63,993 bases of DNA from CAYYJS01 sp964472315 (GTDB taxonomy: Bacteria; Verrucomicrobiota; Kiritimatiellia; UBA8416), in assembly GCA_964472315.1 (NCBI GenBank), contig CAYYJS010000017.1:1-63993 (forward strand). The letters run 5' to 3'. A program made the position numbers and the translations under genes. Below are positions 53,922 through 62,929 of this stretch, piece after piece. Each line of letters begins with the position of its first letter. Within the stretch, counting starts at the first letter, position 1. The notes below the pieces were generated by a model that saw nothing but the letters and a program-made list of their open reading frames with translations, made no database searches and was not told the origin of the DNA.

Positions 53922-55922
53922 ATGGCCGGCACACTGAACATACTGTTGATCGAGGACTCCGAGGACGACGCCAGGCTCATCGAACGGGCGCTGGTCAAGA
54001 GCGGGCTCGCGGTCCGGTTGCATCGGGTGGAGTCCGAGGTGGAACTCGGCCGCGCGCTCGTGTCCGGCGAGTGGGATCTCGTGCTATCCGACTACGTGTT
54101 GCCGCGCTGGAATGCGCTGGGCGCCTTGCAGTACATGGTGGACCGCCACATCGACATTCCGTTCATCATCGTCTCCGGGCGCGTGCACGAGGATGACGTG
54201 GTGCAGGCCATGCGCCTGGGCGCGGAGCACTTCGTCGACAAGCACGACGTCAAGCGCCTGGCGGTGGCGATCGAGCGCAGCGTGCTGGGCGCATCGCGCC
54301 GGCGGGAGAACGCGGCGGAACTCGAACGGCACCGGGAGCATCTCGAGGAACTCGTCCTGGAGCGCACGGCGGAGTTCGAGGAGGCCAACCGGCGGTTGCG
54401 GGAGGAGGTGCGCGCGCGTGAGCAGATCGAGGGTGCGCTGCGCGACAGCGAGGGCAAGTACCGCACCCTCGTGGAATCGGCGGTGGACGGCATCTGCATC
54501 GTCCAGGACGAGTGCCTGCAGTTCGCCAATGCCCGGTTGGCGGACGTGGTCGGCTATGCGGCGGCGGACCTGATCGGCAAGGATGTCGCCGGCTTTCTGC
54601 TGCCGGACGATGTCGAACGGATGCGCGCGTTGTACGGCCGGCTCGTGGCCGGCGAACCCGTGGCGCAGAGTTTCGAGACGACCATCGTCGCCGCGCACGG
54701 CGTCCGGCGCGACGTGAGCATCACGGTCTCCCGCGTCGACTATCACGGCAAGCCGGCGGCCATGGTGATTCTGCACGACATCACCGACCAGAAGCGGGTC
54801 GCGCAGATTCTGATCGACAAGGAGCGTTCCGATGCCTTCAGCACCATCGCGCAGGGGGTGGCGCACAACTTCACCAACATCATGTCGGTCATCAGCGGGT
54901 ATGCGGCCTCGATTGTCGAAAGTTTCCTGCCGAGCACGCGCCCGCATGCGGCCGCCACGAAGATTCTCGATGCCACGCGGCATGCCGCGCACCTGACGCA
55001 GCAGCTCATGAGCATCGCGCACCAGAGCGAAGGCGGGCCGTCTTCGCGGGTCAAGGTCGTGCAACTGTCCAAGGCCGTGCGCGACGCCCACGAGTTGGTC
55101 GAGCATGCGCTCATGCGCCGGCATGTGGAACTGTCGGCGCCGCGGCTGGCGTCGATGCCGGCGGTGCTCGCGGATTCCACCCAGTTGCTGGACACGCTGA
55201 TGAACGTCCTGCTCAACGCCGCCGAGGCCATGCCGGACGGCGGCCGGGTGCGGGTGACGACGATCGAGCGACGCATCGCGCGGCCGCGGGCCAATCCGGA
55301 TTCGCCGGGCGGCACGTATGTCGGGCTTTGCATCCGGGACTCGGGTGTCGGTATGGCGCGCGAGCAGGTGGACCGCGCATTCGAGCCATTCTTCACGACC
55401 AAGGAGCCGGGGAAGGGCTTCGGGCTCGGGCTTTCGGTGGCGCAGAGCATGGTCATGGGCTGGGGCGGGTGGATGGACTTGAGCAGCCGGCCCGGGCGCG
55501 GGACGCGTGTGCGGGTCTTCATGCTCAAAGCGGCCGACGTGGCGCCGCGCAAGGACCGCGAACGGCCGACGCTGTTGGTCGTCGACGACAACCCGGGGCG
55601 GCTGGCGGTGATGGCGGCTACGCTCAAGCGCGCGGGCTACGGGATCCTCTCGGCGGATGGCGGCGCGCGGGCGATCGAACTCTACAAGGCGCATGCCGAC
55701 GAGATCGGCCTGTCGATCGTGGACTGGATCATGCCGGGGACGGACGGCAAGGCGGTGGTTCAGGAGATTCTCGGACGCGATCCCTCGGCGCGCATCGTCG
55801 TGGTTTCCGGATTTTCGCGCGACTACACGCGCAGCAACATGCGTCTGGGCGCGTGGAACTTCCTCCAGAAGCCCTTCGCGGACGAGGAGTTGATCGCCTG
55901 CGTCGAAAAGGCTCTGGCATGA
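53922..55922 (+). CDS. Hybrid signalling protein: REC-PAS-histidine kinase-REC
   Basis: A 666-residue soluble protein. REC1 (about 5-125) has acidic EDSEDD and phosphoacceptor D57 (LSDYVLP), though the usual KP motif is replaced by KHD. A coiled coil (about 128-175) leads to a PAS domain (about 180-300: YRTLVESAVDGICIV). The kinase core has phosphoacceptor H315 in VAHNFTNIMSVISGYA, N box LNVLLNAAEAMPDGG, G1 DSGVGM and G2 GFGLGLSVAQSMV. REC2 (about 545-660) has D601 (IVDWIMPG) and the KPF Lys. No TM is present, so input is cytoplasmic, probably through REC1 from another kinase. It overlaps the patatin gene by 4 nt. Confidence 0.92.
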   Translation: MAGTLNILLIEDSEDDARLIERALVKSGLAVRLHRVESEVELGRALVSGEWDLVLSDYVLPRWNALGALQYMVDRHIDIPFIIVSGRVHEDDVVQAMRLGAEHFVDKHDVKRLAVAIERSVLGASRRRENAAELERHREHLEELVLERTAEFEEANRRLREEVRAREQIEGALRDSEGKYRTLVESAVDGICIVQDECLQFANARLADVVGYAAADLIGKDVAGFLLPDDVERMRALYGRLVAGEPVAQSFETTIVAAHGVRRDVSITVSRVDYHGKPAAMVILHDITDQKRVAQILIDKERSDAFSTIAQGVAHNFTNIMSVISGYAASIVESFLPSTRPHAAATKILDATRHAAHLTQQLMSIAHQSEGGPSSRVKVVQLSKAVRDAHELVEHALMRRHVELSAPRLASMPAVLADSTQLLDTLMNVLLNAAEAMPDGGRVRVTTIERRIARPRANPDSPGGTYVGLCIRDSGVGMAREQVDRAFEPFFTTKEPGKGFGLGLSVAQSMVMGWGGWMDLSSRPGRGTRVRVFMLKAADVAPRKDRERPTLLVVDDNPGRLAVMAATLKRAGYGILSADGGARAIELYKAHADEIGLSIVDWIMPGTDGKAVVQEILGRDPSARIVVVSGFSRDYTRSNMRLGAWNFLQKPFADEELIACVEKALA

Positions 55923-56911
55923 TGGCGGTGCGCAAGGGGTTGCCGAGGCGGATGGGTCTGGCGTTGGGATCGGGCGGCGCCCGTGGCTGGGCGCATATCG
56001 GCGCGATCGATGCCCTGCTTGAGGCCGGGATCGCGATCACGCACGTCGCCGGCACGAGCATGGGCGCCTTGGTCGGGGCGGCCTATGTCTCGGGCCGCCT
56101 CGATTTCCTGCGCGAGTTCGCCACGTCCGTCGATTGGCGGCGCATCCTGTATTTCTTCACCGATGTCGGCGTGCCGTACAGCGGCCTGGTCAATGGCACG
56201 CGTGTGACGGATTTCCTTCGCAAGCACGTGACACCGACCGCGATCGAGGCGCTGCCGGTGCCGTTCCGGTGCGTGGCGACCGATGTGCGCCATGGGACGG
56301 AAATCGTATTGAGCCAGGGCGATCTGACGAACGCCGTGCGGGCGAGCATCGCGATCCCGGGCATGTTCACGCCGGTGACGATCGACGGGCGCGTGCTGGT
56401 CGACGGCGGCATCGTCAACCCGGTGCCGGTCAGCGTGGCGCGACGGATGGGCGCCACGGCCGTGATGGCGGTCGACTTGAACGCCTGCCGGTTTTCGGGG
56501 GATGGGGCGGTGCCGGCGCCGTCGCCGTTGTCGGCGGCGGTTCCGCCCCGCCGCGGGACCCGGCGCCCCGGGCGGCGGCGCTGGTCCCGGTTGGTCGAGG
56601 AGATGTTGTCCGCGGCCGACATGAAGGGCCGCAACCTGTTGCGGCGCGTCGTCGGCGGCAGCGAGCCGAGTATCTTCGAAGTGCTTGGGAACTCGGTCGG
56701 CATCATGGAGACGCAGGTGGCGCGGGTGCGTCTGCGCGCCGACCCGCCGGATCTGCTCGTGCAGCCGATTCTCGGCGAATTCGGGTTCATGGATTTTCAC
56801 CGGGCGGAAGAGGCCATCGCGGCCGGCTATGCGGCGACGCGCCGGGCGCTGACCGGTGCGGGTGGGGCGGCCCATGTGGAGGCGGAGGAGACGGCATGCG
56901 AAACGACGTGA
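55919..56911 (+). CDS. Patatin-like phospholipase (RssA/NTE type)
   Basis: A 330-residue patatin. The oxyanion hole is GSGGARGWAHIG (about 17-28), the nucleophile S47 lies in GTSMG, and the catalytic Asp D162 lies in LVDGGIVNPVP. This Ser-Asp dyad hydrolyses acyl groups from phospholipids or lysophospholipids, usually at the inner membrane. Between the catalytic core and the end there is an Arg/Pro-rich insert (about 205-225) not typical of short RssA proteins. ATG 55919 overlaps the hybrid-kinase stop (ATGA), and the 3' end overlaps the Ser/Thr kinase gene by 16 nt, so phospholipase and signalling genes are coupled. Confidence 0.88.
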   Translation: MMAVRKGLPRRMGLALGSGGARGWAHIGAIDALLEAGIAITHVAGTSMGALVGAAYVSGRLDFLREFATSVDWRRILYFFTDVGVPYSGLVNGTRVTDFLRKHVTPTAIEALPVPFRCVATDVRHGTEIVLSQGDLTNAVRASIAIPGMFTPVTIDGRVLVDGGIVNPVPVSVARRMGATAVMAVDLNACRFSGDGAVPAPSPLSAAVPPRRGTRRPGRRRWSRLVEEMLSAADMKGRNLLRRVVGGSEPSIFEVLGNSVGIMETQVARVRLRADPPDLLVQPILGEFGFMDFHRAEEAIAAGYAATRRALTGAGGAAHVEAEETACETT

Positions 56912-58110
56912 CGGATTCCGAGCCCCAGGCGGCGCATGCATTGCTCGACGAAGTCCGCATCACCCTCGATGGAGCGGCGGCGCATCCGACGTCGGGCGTG
57001 GGTCCCGCCGGTTTGCCGGCCGGCATGAGCATGGCGGAGTTGGGTGCCCATTACCGGGATGTGGTCGGCATGGGGGCGATTCACTATCCGCTGTCGTACC
57101 AATTCGTCCGCGAACTTGGACGCGGCAGCCAGGGGCAGGTTTTTCTGGCGCGGCATCACGGGGCGCGCGGGTGCGTCACCGAGCATGCGATCAAGGTGTT
57201 CGACCCGTCGATTTACCGTTCGCCGGAGGAATACTGGACGGACATGGGGCGTATCGCGACGCAGCTTTCCATGCTCCAGCGGTTGCAGTCGCCGACGATG
57301 CTCTCCTGGCACATGTACGAAGAAACCCACGGCATCGGATACATCGCGATGGATGCGATCGACGGGCTCGACCTGCGCCGTCTGCTGTCGCCGCGTCTGC
57401 TCGACGCGGCCCGCCGGAACAGCACCCGCGCGGAATGGGCGGCGTTCACCAACACGATCTTCCGGGTGCGCGAGGGCACGGTCGCGATGCAGCCCGGCAT
57501 CGTCATCTACGTGCTGCGGCGCGTGCTGCGCAGCATCGAACAACTGCATGCCATGAACTTCCTGCATTCGGACGTGAAACCCGGCAACATCATGATCGAC
57601 CGCCTGGGCAACGTCCGCGTGATCGACTTCGGCCGGGCCGTACGCATCGGCGAGCGGGTGACGTTTCTGTTCGGTTCGCCCCTGTACATGGCGCCGGAAA
57701 CGCACCGGCGCGAACCGGGCAGCGCGCAGTCGGACATTTACAGCCTCGGCCTGGTAGCCATCGAGTTGCTACGCGGCAAACGGCTCGTGGCGACCGAGCA
57801 TCCGACCGAGGACGAGCTGCTGCAGACCAAGCTCGATCTGCCGAACCGTCTTGGCAGCCTGCTGCCGGCGCACGTGTCGCGGAACGCCGAACTCGTGGAT
57901 ATTCTGCAGCGTTGCATCGCCGTCGACCCCCGTACGCGGTTCGCGGCGGCCGAAGATGCCGATGTCGGGCACCACGGGTTGCGCATCGTGGAGAAGCAGC
58001 TCGTACAGGCCGGGCTGGACAGCGAATATGGCCGCGACCTGGCGCTGTTCCTCGCGAAGCTCGTCGACCAGCACACCGGCCGCATCGAAGCCCCGCCGGC
58101 GGATGACTAG
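56896..58110 (+). CDS. Hanks-type Ser/Thr protein kinase
   Basis: A 404-residue eukaryotic-like kinase without a TM helix. An N-terminal extension (1-70) precedes the kinase fold. The glycine loop is GRGSQGQVFL, the ATP-binding Lys is K100 in HAIKVF, and the catalytic loop reads HSDVKPGN with D226 (HSD instead of HRD). The DFG Asp is D244 in VIDFGRAV, and the activation loop ends MAPETH. Lacking the Arg of HRD, it may not depend on activation-loop phosphorylation. A large insert between the N-lobe and the catalytic loop (about 150-195) is unusual. GGAGGAG lies upstream. It ends in a CTAG shared with the convergent phosphatase gene. Confidence 0.9.
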   Translation: MRNDVTDSEPQAAHALLDEVRITLDGAAAHPTSGVGPAGLPAGMSMAELGAHYRDVVGMGAIHYPLSYQFVRELGRGSQGQVFLARHHGARGCVTEHAIKVFDPSIYRSPEEYWTDMGRIATQLSMLQRLQSPTMLSWHMYEETHGIGYIAMDAIDGLDLRRLLSPRLLDAARRNSTRAEWAAFTNTIFRVREGTVAMQPGIVIYVLRRVLRSIEQLHAMNFLHSDVKPGNIMIDRLGNVRVIDFGRAVRIGERVTFLFGSPLYMAPETHRREPGSAQSDIYSLGLVAIELLRGKRLVATEHPTEDELLQTKLDLPNRLGSLLPAHVSRNAELVDILQRCIAVDPRTRFAAAEDADVGHHGLRIVEKQLVQAGLDSEYGRDLALFLAKLVDQHTGRIEAPPADD

Positions 58111-59810
58111 GCTGAGGATGGCGTGCGCGGCGTCTCGGCGGGCAGCAGGCGGGTGATTTCGGCGCAGACGATGCAGAGGTCGTCGATAAGGCGGCGCCGG
58201 CCGGTGAAGGCGTCGACATCCTCCATGAGACGGTCGACCATTTCCTTCGCCGGGCATGTGGCGTTGGCTTCGATGCAGGCCCGCATCCGCGCGGTCTCGT
58301 AGGAGACGCCGTTGGTATCCTCCGCCTCGGCGAGGCCATCGGTGTAGAGCAACAGGGCGTCGCCGCGGGCCAGTTGCACCTCCTGGTGCGCATATTCGGT
58401 ATCGGGGAAGATGCCGAGGGCCGGGCCGCGCGCCGCCTGCGTCGCTTCGAGGCGGGCGATGGTGCCGGCATGGCGTCGCAGCCAGTACGGCGCCGGATGG
58501 CCGGCGGTGGCGAATCGCGCGGTCCCGGTGGCGAGATCGACGACGACGTAGGCGGCGGTAACGAATGCCACCTGGCCGACCTGGGTTACGAGCGCGTGCA
58601 GATCCCGGCTGATGGCCGTGAGGAAGCCGCTGGGGTCGTCGCCCAGGCAGATCAGTTCCTCGATCAGCCCGCGGACGGTGGCCACCACGAGCGCCGAGCG
58701 CACGCCGTGGCCCATCACGTCGGAAATGAAGATGCCGACGCGGGTGTTCGAAATCGGGAGCACGTCGTAGAAATCGCCGCCGACGGCGCCGCTGGGACGG
58801 TAGGCGCTGGCGAACTGGATGGCGCTCTGCTCGGGGGTGGGCGCGGAGGATGGGAAGACGGGATACTGCTTGCGGAGGAACGCCTGCTGGAACTCGCGTG
58901 CCAACTGGAGGTCTTCCTCCATCTGGATGTTGCGCTCGCGCAGTTCCGCATGCACCCGTTTCTGGTCGCTGGTGTCGATGAACGAGAGCACCATGCCGGT
59001 GACGTCGCCGTCCGCGTTGACGTTTGCGGCCGCGGAGGCCTGTACGGCGATGGTTGTGCCGTCGCGCCGCCGCATCTCCATCTCGCCGGCCCATGCCGCG
59101 GAGTTTGCGATCGACGCGGAGATGCCGGCGACCATCGAGGCGTCCGTGACCGTCTCCCAGATATTCGTCTCCAGAATATCCTCCGCGTCCCGGCAGCCGA
59201 GCAGCCGGCGCAGAGCCGGGTTGCAGTACTGCAGGAACCCTTCGAGATCGGCCACGGCGATCGCGCTGCCGGAGTTCTCGATGGCGGCCGATCCCGTCCG
59301 CAGGCGGTCCTCGGCTTCCTTGCGCAGGGTCGTGTCGCGGATGAAGAAGCTCAAGTAATCCGCGCCCGAGAGGTGCAGCCGGTTGACGGAAATCTCCGCG
59401 GGGAAAGCAGTGCCGTTGGAGCGCAGGCAGTAAGCCTGAATGAGCACGAAGCGCTCGTTCTGGAGGCTCTCGCAGATCGTCGGCAGCAGGAGCGGGTCGG
59501 CGCCCGAGACGACATCCACGACGCTGAGCCGGCAGAGGTCGTGGAGGGCGTATTCGAGAAAGCCGACGGCGCGCTCGTTCGCGCCGCAGATCCGTCCGGA
59601 GACATCGGTGATCAGGGTGGCGTCATAGATGTTTGTCAGCAATTCCCGGAAATCGGAGCTGCCGAGCAGGGGGCATTGCGCGTGTGCGCGGACCCCTTTG
59701 ACCACGGGGGGCGGTGTGGCGCGCGCCGACTCCTCGGCGCGTTTCAGATCGGGCGTGATGTCGATCCGCATCGTCGACGAAAAACGGCGGGTGGGTATGG
59801 CGTCAGTCAT
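58107..59810 (-). CDS. PAS-PAS-SpoIIE phosphatase (RsbU-like)
   Basis: A 567-residue protein. Two PAS domains (about 50-160 and 170-290: ITDVSGRICGANERAVGFLEY; ENSGSAIAVADLEGFLQYCNPAL) lead through a coiled coil to a PP2C/SpoIIE serine phosphatase domain (about 330-560). Metal-binding Asps are seen in AVGGDFYDVLPI, FISDVMGHG, TDGLAEA and LIDDLCIV. RsbU-type enzymes dephosphorylate anti-anti-sigma factors in partner-switching cascades, and PAS modules provide the signal. Its gene converges on the Ser/Thr kinase gene, which makes a kinase/phosphatase pair plausible but unproven. Start ATG 59810; a TTG at 59822 overlapping the upstream stop is possible. Confidence 0.9.
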   Translation of the reverse strand: MTDAIPTRRFSSTMRIDITPDLKRAEESARATPPPVVKGVRAHAQCPLLGSSDFRELLTNIYDATLITDVSGRICGANERAVGFLEYALHDLCRLSVVDVVSGADPLLLPTICESLQNERFVLIQAYCLRSNGTAFPAEISVNRLHLSGADYLSFFIRDTTLRKEAEDRLRTGSAAIENSGSAIAVADLEGFLQYCNPALRRLLGCRDAEDILETNIWETVTDASMVAGISASIANSAAWAGEMEMRRRDGTTIAVQASAAANVNADGDVTGMVLSFIDTSDQKRVHAELRERNIQMEEDLQLAREFQQAFLRKQYPVFPSSAPTPEQSAIQFASAYRPSGAVGGDFYDVLPISNTRVGIFISDVMGHGVRSALVVATVRGLIEELICLGDDPSGFLTAISRDLHALVTQVGQVAFVTAAYVVVDLATGTARFATAGHPAPYWLRRHAGTIARLEATQAARGPALGIFPDTEYAHQEVQLARGDALLLYTDGLAEAEDTNGVSYETARMRACIEANATCPAKEMVDRLMEDVDAFTGRRRLIDDLCIVCAEITRLLPAETPRTPSSA

Positions 59811-59818
59811 GGAACGGG

Positions 59819-61495
59819 TCAAACCTCCACGGGATCGATGGCGTACAGGTAACGTTTAACCTTGCCGGTCGATGTCTTCTCGAATTCCTCGGTGCGTACC
59901 TGGATGCTCCTCGGACGCTTGTAGTCGGCCAGATGGCGGCCGATTCGCCGCACCTCGTCGCGCAGTATGGCGACCGTCTCGTCATCGCCCGGCGGCATGC
60001 CGCCGGGTGTCCGCCGGCCTTCCATCGCTTCCTGATTGGGCACCAGGATGACGCCGACACGTTCGCCCGTTTCGCCGGGCGCCCGATAGCCGAGCACGAT
60101 GCATTCGGCGATCAGCGGGCTTGCGAGGAGGTTGGCCTCGACCTCCTCGGGGGAGATGTTCTTGCCTTCACGGTTGACGATCAGGCTCTTCCGGCGGCCT
60201 GTGATGGTCAGGTAGCCATCGGCATCGAGGCGGCCCAGATCGCCCGTGCGGAACCAGCCGTCCCGGATGACTTCCCCGGTGGCGCGTTCGTTTCGGAAAT
60301 AGCCGGGCATGACATTCGCGCCGCGTGCGAGGATCTCGCCGACACCGTCCGCGTTCGGGGCGTCGATGCGCACCTCCACGCCCGCGATGGGCTTGCCGAC
60401 GGTGCCGGGATGCGGCGCGTCCGGCGGGTTGAGCGTCAGAACGGGGGCGGTTTCCGTGAGGCCGTAGCCTTCGAGGAGCGGGATGCCCAGGCGCGCGAAT
60501 CCGCGGACCATCGCGGGGTCGCTGGGTGCGCCGCCCACCACGCACAGACGCAGGCGCCCGCCGAGCGAAGCCCGAACCTTGCGGCGCACGGGACCGCGGA
60601 TGCCGAGGGCGAGCAGCATACGCGCGGTCGCGCTCGTCCGGAGGCCGGACTGGATCTTGCGGTACAACTTTTCGAACAGCAGCGGAACGCCGATCAGGAT
60701 CGACGGCGAGACCTCGCGCATGTTGTCGCCGACCGTCCGCGGACTCTCGGCGACGGCGATCTCGGCGCCCGCGGCGAGTGGAAAGAGCAGATTCGCCGTG
60801 AATGCGAACGCATGGTGCAGCGGCAGCACGAGGAGGAACAGTTCGCCGGGCCGGATGAAGATGCCGGCGCGCACCGCGTCGACATTGGCGCGGAAATTGG
60901 CATGGGTCAGCATGGCGCCCTTCTGGCGTCCGGTGGTGCCGGACGTGTAGATGATCGAGGCGACATCGTCCGGCGCCGGGCCGACGTCCGCAAAGCCCCC
61001 GGTAGCGGGCTCGGACGCCTTCGCGGAGAGGGTCGCTTCCGCGTGGTCGTGCCAGGTGGCGTTGCCGACGGGGGGAGGCAGCGGGCCGGTGGTGTCCAGC
61101 AGCACGATATGCTCGAGTGCCGGCGCCTGCCGCTCGAAGTCCCCCAGCGACGGGATGGCACGTTCCGGCAGAAAAATGGCGCGGGCGCCGGAGTCGCGCA
61201 GAATATGGGTCACTTCGGCCTCGCGCAACTTCGCGTCGATGGGCACGGCCGTGGCGCCGAGACCGACGATGCCGAAGTAGAGTTCGGGCCAGCGCACCTC
61301 GTTTTCGAGGAGTATGGCGACGCGGTCATAGGGCGCGATGCCGAGCCCTCGCAGCATGACCTCGATGGTCCGTGCCCGAGCCCGCAACGTGGCGTAGGAC
61401 AGCGTGGACCAGTGTCCCGCCTCCTTGTACCGCAAGGCCGGCCGATCCCCGTGTCGTTGGGCCGCATCCGTCAGCAAATCGCGCAGTGTCCGCAC
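59819..61495 (-). CDS. Long-chain acyl-CoA/acyl-ACP ligase (AMP-forming)
   Basis: A 558-residue ANL-superfamily adenylate-forming enzyme that activates fatty acids with ATP, then probably CoA. The P-loop YTSGTTGRQKGAML (about 182), GGAPSDPAMVRGF, LEGYGLTETAPVLT, GWFRTGDLGRLDADGYLTITGR and the C-terminal catalytic Lys (STGKVKRYLY) are all present. I start at GTG 61495 with AGGGG about 11 nt upstream; the longest frame begins at TTG 61585 but would cover the intergenic palindromes. It is divergently transcribed from a FadL-type porin, matching uptake and activation of long-chain fatty acids. The 3' end abuts the SpoIIE phosphatase gene. Confidence 0.87.
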   Translation of the reverse strand: MRTLRDLLTDAAQRHGDRPALRYKEAGHWSTLSYATLRARARTIEVMLRGLGIAPYDRVAILLENEVRWPELYFGIVGLGATAVPIDAKLREAEVTHILRDSGARAIFLPERAIPSLGDFERQAPALEHIVLLDTTGPLPPPVGNATWHDHAEATLSAKASEPATGGFADVGPAPDDVASIIYTSGTTGRQKGAMLTHANFRANVDAVRAGIFIRPGELFLLVLPLHHAFAFTANLLFPLAAGAEIAVAESPRTVGDNMREVSPSILIGVPLLFEKLYRKIQSGLRTSATARMLLALGIRGPVRRKVRASLGGRLRLCVVGGAPSDPAMVRGFARLGIPLLEGYGLTETAPVLTLNPPDAPHPGTVGKPIAGVEVRIDAPNADGVGEILARGANVMPGYFRNERATGEVIRDGWFRTGDLGRLDADGYLTITGRRKSLIVNREGKNISPEEVEANLLASPLIAECIVLGYRAPGETGERVGVILVPNQEAMEGRRTPGGMPPGDDETVAILRDEVRRIGRHLADYKRPRSIQVRTEEFEKTSTGKVKRYLYAIDPVEV

Positions 61496-61518
61496 GCGTT
61501 TCGTATCCCCTCTCGCCG

Positions 61519-61575
61519 GTCGCGACACTTCATCCTTGAACCGCGAACTCGCTTGATGCAAGCATGTGTCGCGAC
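61519..61575. promoter_or_regulatory. Candidate operator: duplicated GTCGCGAC palindrome between ligase and porin genes
   Basis: GTCGCGACAC (61519-61528) and its exact inverse GTGTCGCGAC (61566-61575) lie in the divergent intergenic region. Each arm contains the 8-bp self-complementary GTCGCGAC, so there are two palindromic sites 49 bp centre to centre within one larger inverted repeat. This suits a dimeric repressor binding both sites and controlling fatty-acid uptake and activation genes together. The regulator itself is not in the window. Confidence 0.5.
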
Positions 61576-61618
61576 GGCCAAGCAAAGATAGTCTGACACC
61601 CTTGAGAGGTCAACACGT

Positions 61619-62923
61619 ATGAAGTTCGGAGGCGTAACCGCGGCGGTCTTGGTGGGGAGCGTGGTATCGGCTTTGCCGTCGTCGGTCCTGGCGGCGGGGT
61701 TCGCGCTTCAGGAGCAGAGTCCGCGCGCCATGGGGCATGCGTTTGCGGGCGCTTCCGCGGGGCTGGCGGACGCGTCCACGGTCTATTTCAATCCGGCCGG
61801 CCTGACGGCGCTCGACGCGCCGCAGTCCGCGCTCGGCGCCAACATCATCCTGACGGCGATCGACTTCGAGGACCGCGGATCGGCGTACCCCGCGCTGGGC
61901 GGCCTGCCGATCGGGGGCGGCAATGACGGCGATGCCGGCGACACGATGGTGCTGGGCAGTCTCTTCTGCGCGATGCCGCTGAGCGAGCGTCTCGCCCTCG
62001 GTCTCGGCGTCTATTCGCCGTATGGGCTGAGCGTGACCTACACCTCGGGATGGGTCGGCCGCTATCAGGCCATGAGCGCCGAACTGCGTTCGGTGGCCAT
62101 CGCCCCGGCGTTGGCCATGGTCGTCGCCGACTGGCTGTCCGTGGGCGCGGGGTTCTCGGCGCAGTATGTCGAGGCCGATCTGTCCAATGCGGTCGATTTC
62201 GGGTCTTTGCTCGGTGTCGGTCCGGGGACGCTGGATGGCACGGCGAGCATCGAAGCCGGCGGCTGGGATTACGGCTTCAACGTCGGCGCCGTCGTCACCC
62301 CGCGTGCCGGCAGCCGGGTCGGCATCCATTACCGCGGCCGCGTCAACCAGACGTTGAGCGGCGACGCCCGGTTCGGCGTCCCGGCCGACGCCGCGCCGCT
62401 GACGGCGTCCGGCCTGTTCGTCGACACGACGGGCGAAGTCGACCTGGACCTGCCGGACTCGATCGGCATCGGCATCGCGCAGCAGTGCGGGGAGAGCGTC
62501 GTCTTGCTGGCCGATGCGTTGCTGACGCGCTGGAGTTCGTTCGACGAGCTGCGGATCGCGTTCGATTCGGCGCAACCGGACGACGTGACCGACGAATCCT
62601 GGGAGGATGTCTGGCGGTTGGCGGTGGGGCTCGAATACAGCCTCGACGAGACCTGGACCGTGCGCGGCGGGGCGGCCTACGATCAGTCGCCCATCCCCGA
62701 TGTCGCGCATCGCACGCCGCGCATTCCCGATTCCGACCGCACCTGGTTCGCCGTCGGCCTGGGTTATCGGTCCAGCGCGACGTTCAGTCTGGACGTGGCC
62801 TACATGTTCGTCGCGTTCGACGACGCCGCGGTGGATCGTCTCGGCGAGACGGGCGATCTGCTCAAGGGCGACTACGAGGGCAGCGCGCATGTTGTGAGCC
62901 TTCAGTTGGTCTGCCGGATCTGA
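61619..62923 (+). CDS. OmpP1/FadL-family outer-membrane transporter
   Basis: A 434-residue outer-membrane beta-barrel. The signal peptide ends near SSVLAAG, and the mature N-terminus GFALQEQSPRAMGHAFAGAS followed by ADASTVYFNPAGLT is the diagnostic FadL hatch region. Alternating amphipathic strands fill the rest, ending VVSLQLVCRI with the aromatic/hydrophobic final strand less typical (Ile rather than Phe). FadL proteins pass long-chain fatty acids or hydrophobic compounds laterally into the outer membrane. GAGAGGT precedes the ATG. It is divergent from the acyl-CoA ligase gene and 7 nt upstream of the EEP hydrolase. Confidence 0.93.
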   Translation: MKFGGVTAAVLVGSVVSALPSSVLAAGFALQEQSPRAMGHAFAGASAGLADASTVYFNPAGLTALDAPQSALGANIILTAIDFEDRGSAYPALGGLPIGGGNDGDAGDTMVLGSLFCAMPLSERLALGLGVYSPYGLSVTYTSGWVGRYQAMSAELRSVAIAPALAMVVADWLSVGAGFSAQYVEADLSNAVDFGSLLGVGPGTLDGTASIEAGGWDYGFNVGAVVTPRAGSRVGIHYRGRVNQTLSGDARFGVPADAAPLTASGLFVDTTGEVDLDLPDSIGIGIAQQCGESVVLLADALLTRWSSFDELRIAFDSAQPDDVTDESWEDVWRLAVGLEYSLDETWTVRGGAAYDQSPIPDVAHRTPRIPDSDRTWFAVGLGYRSSATFSLDVAYMFVAFDDAAVDRLGETGDLLKGDYEGSAHVVSLQLVCRI

Positions 62924-62929
62924 CCGGCC

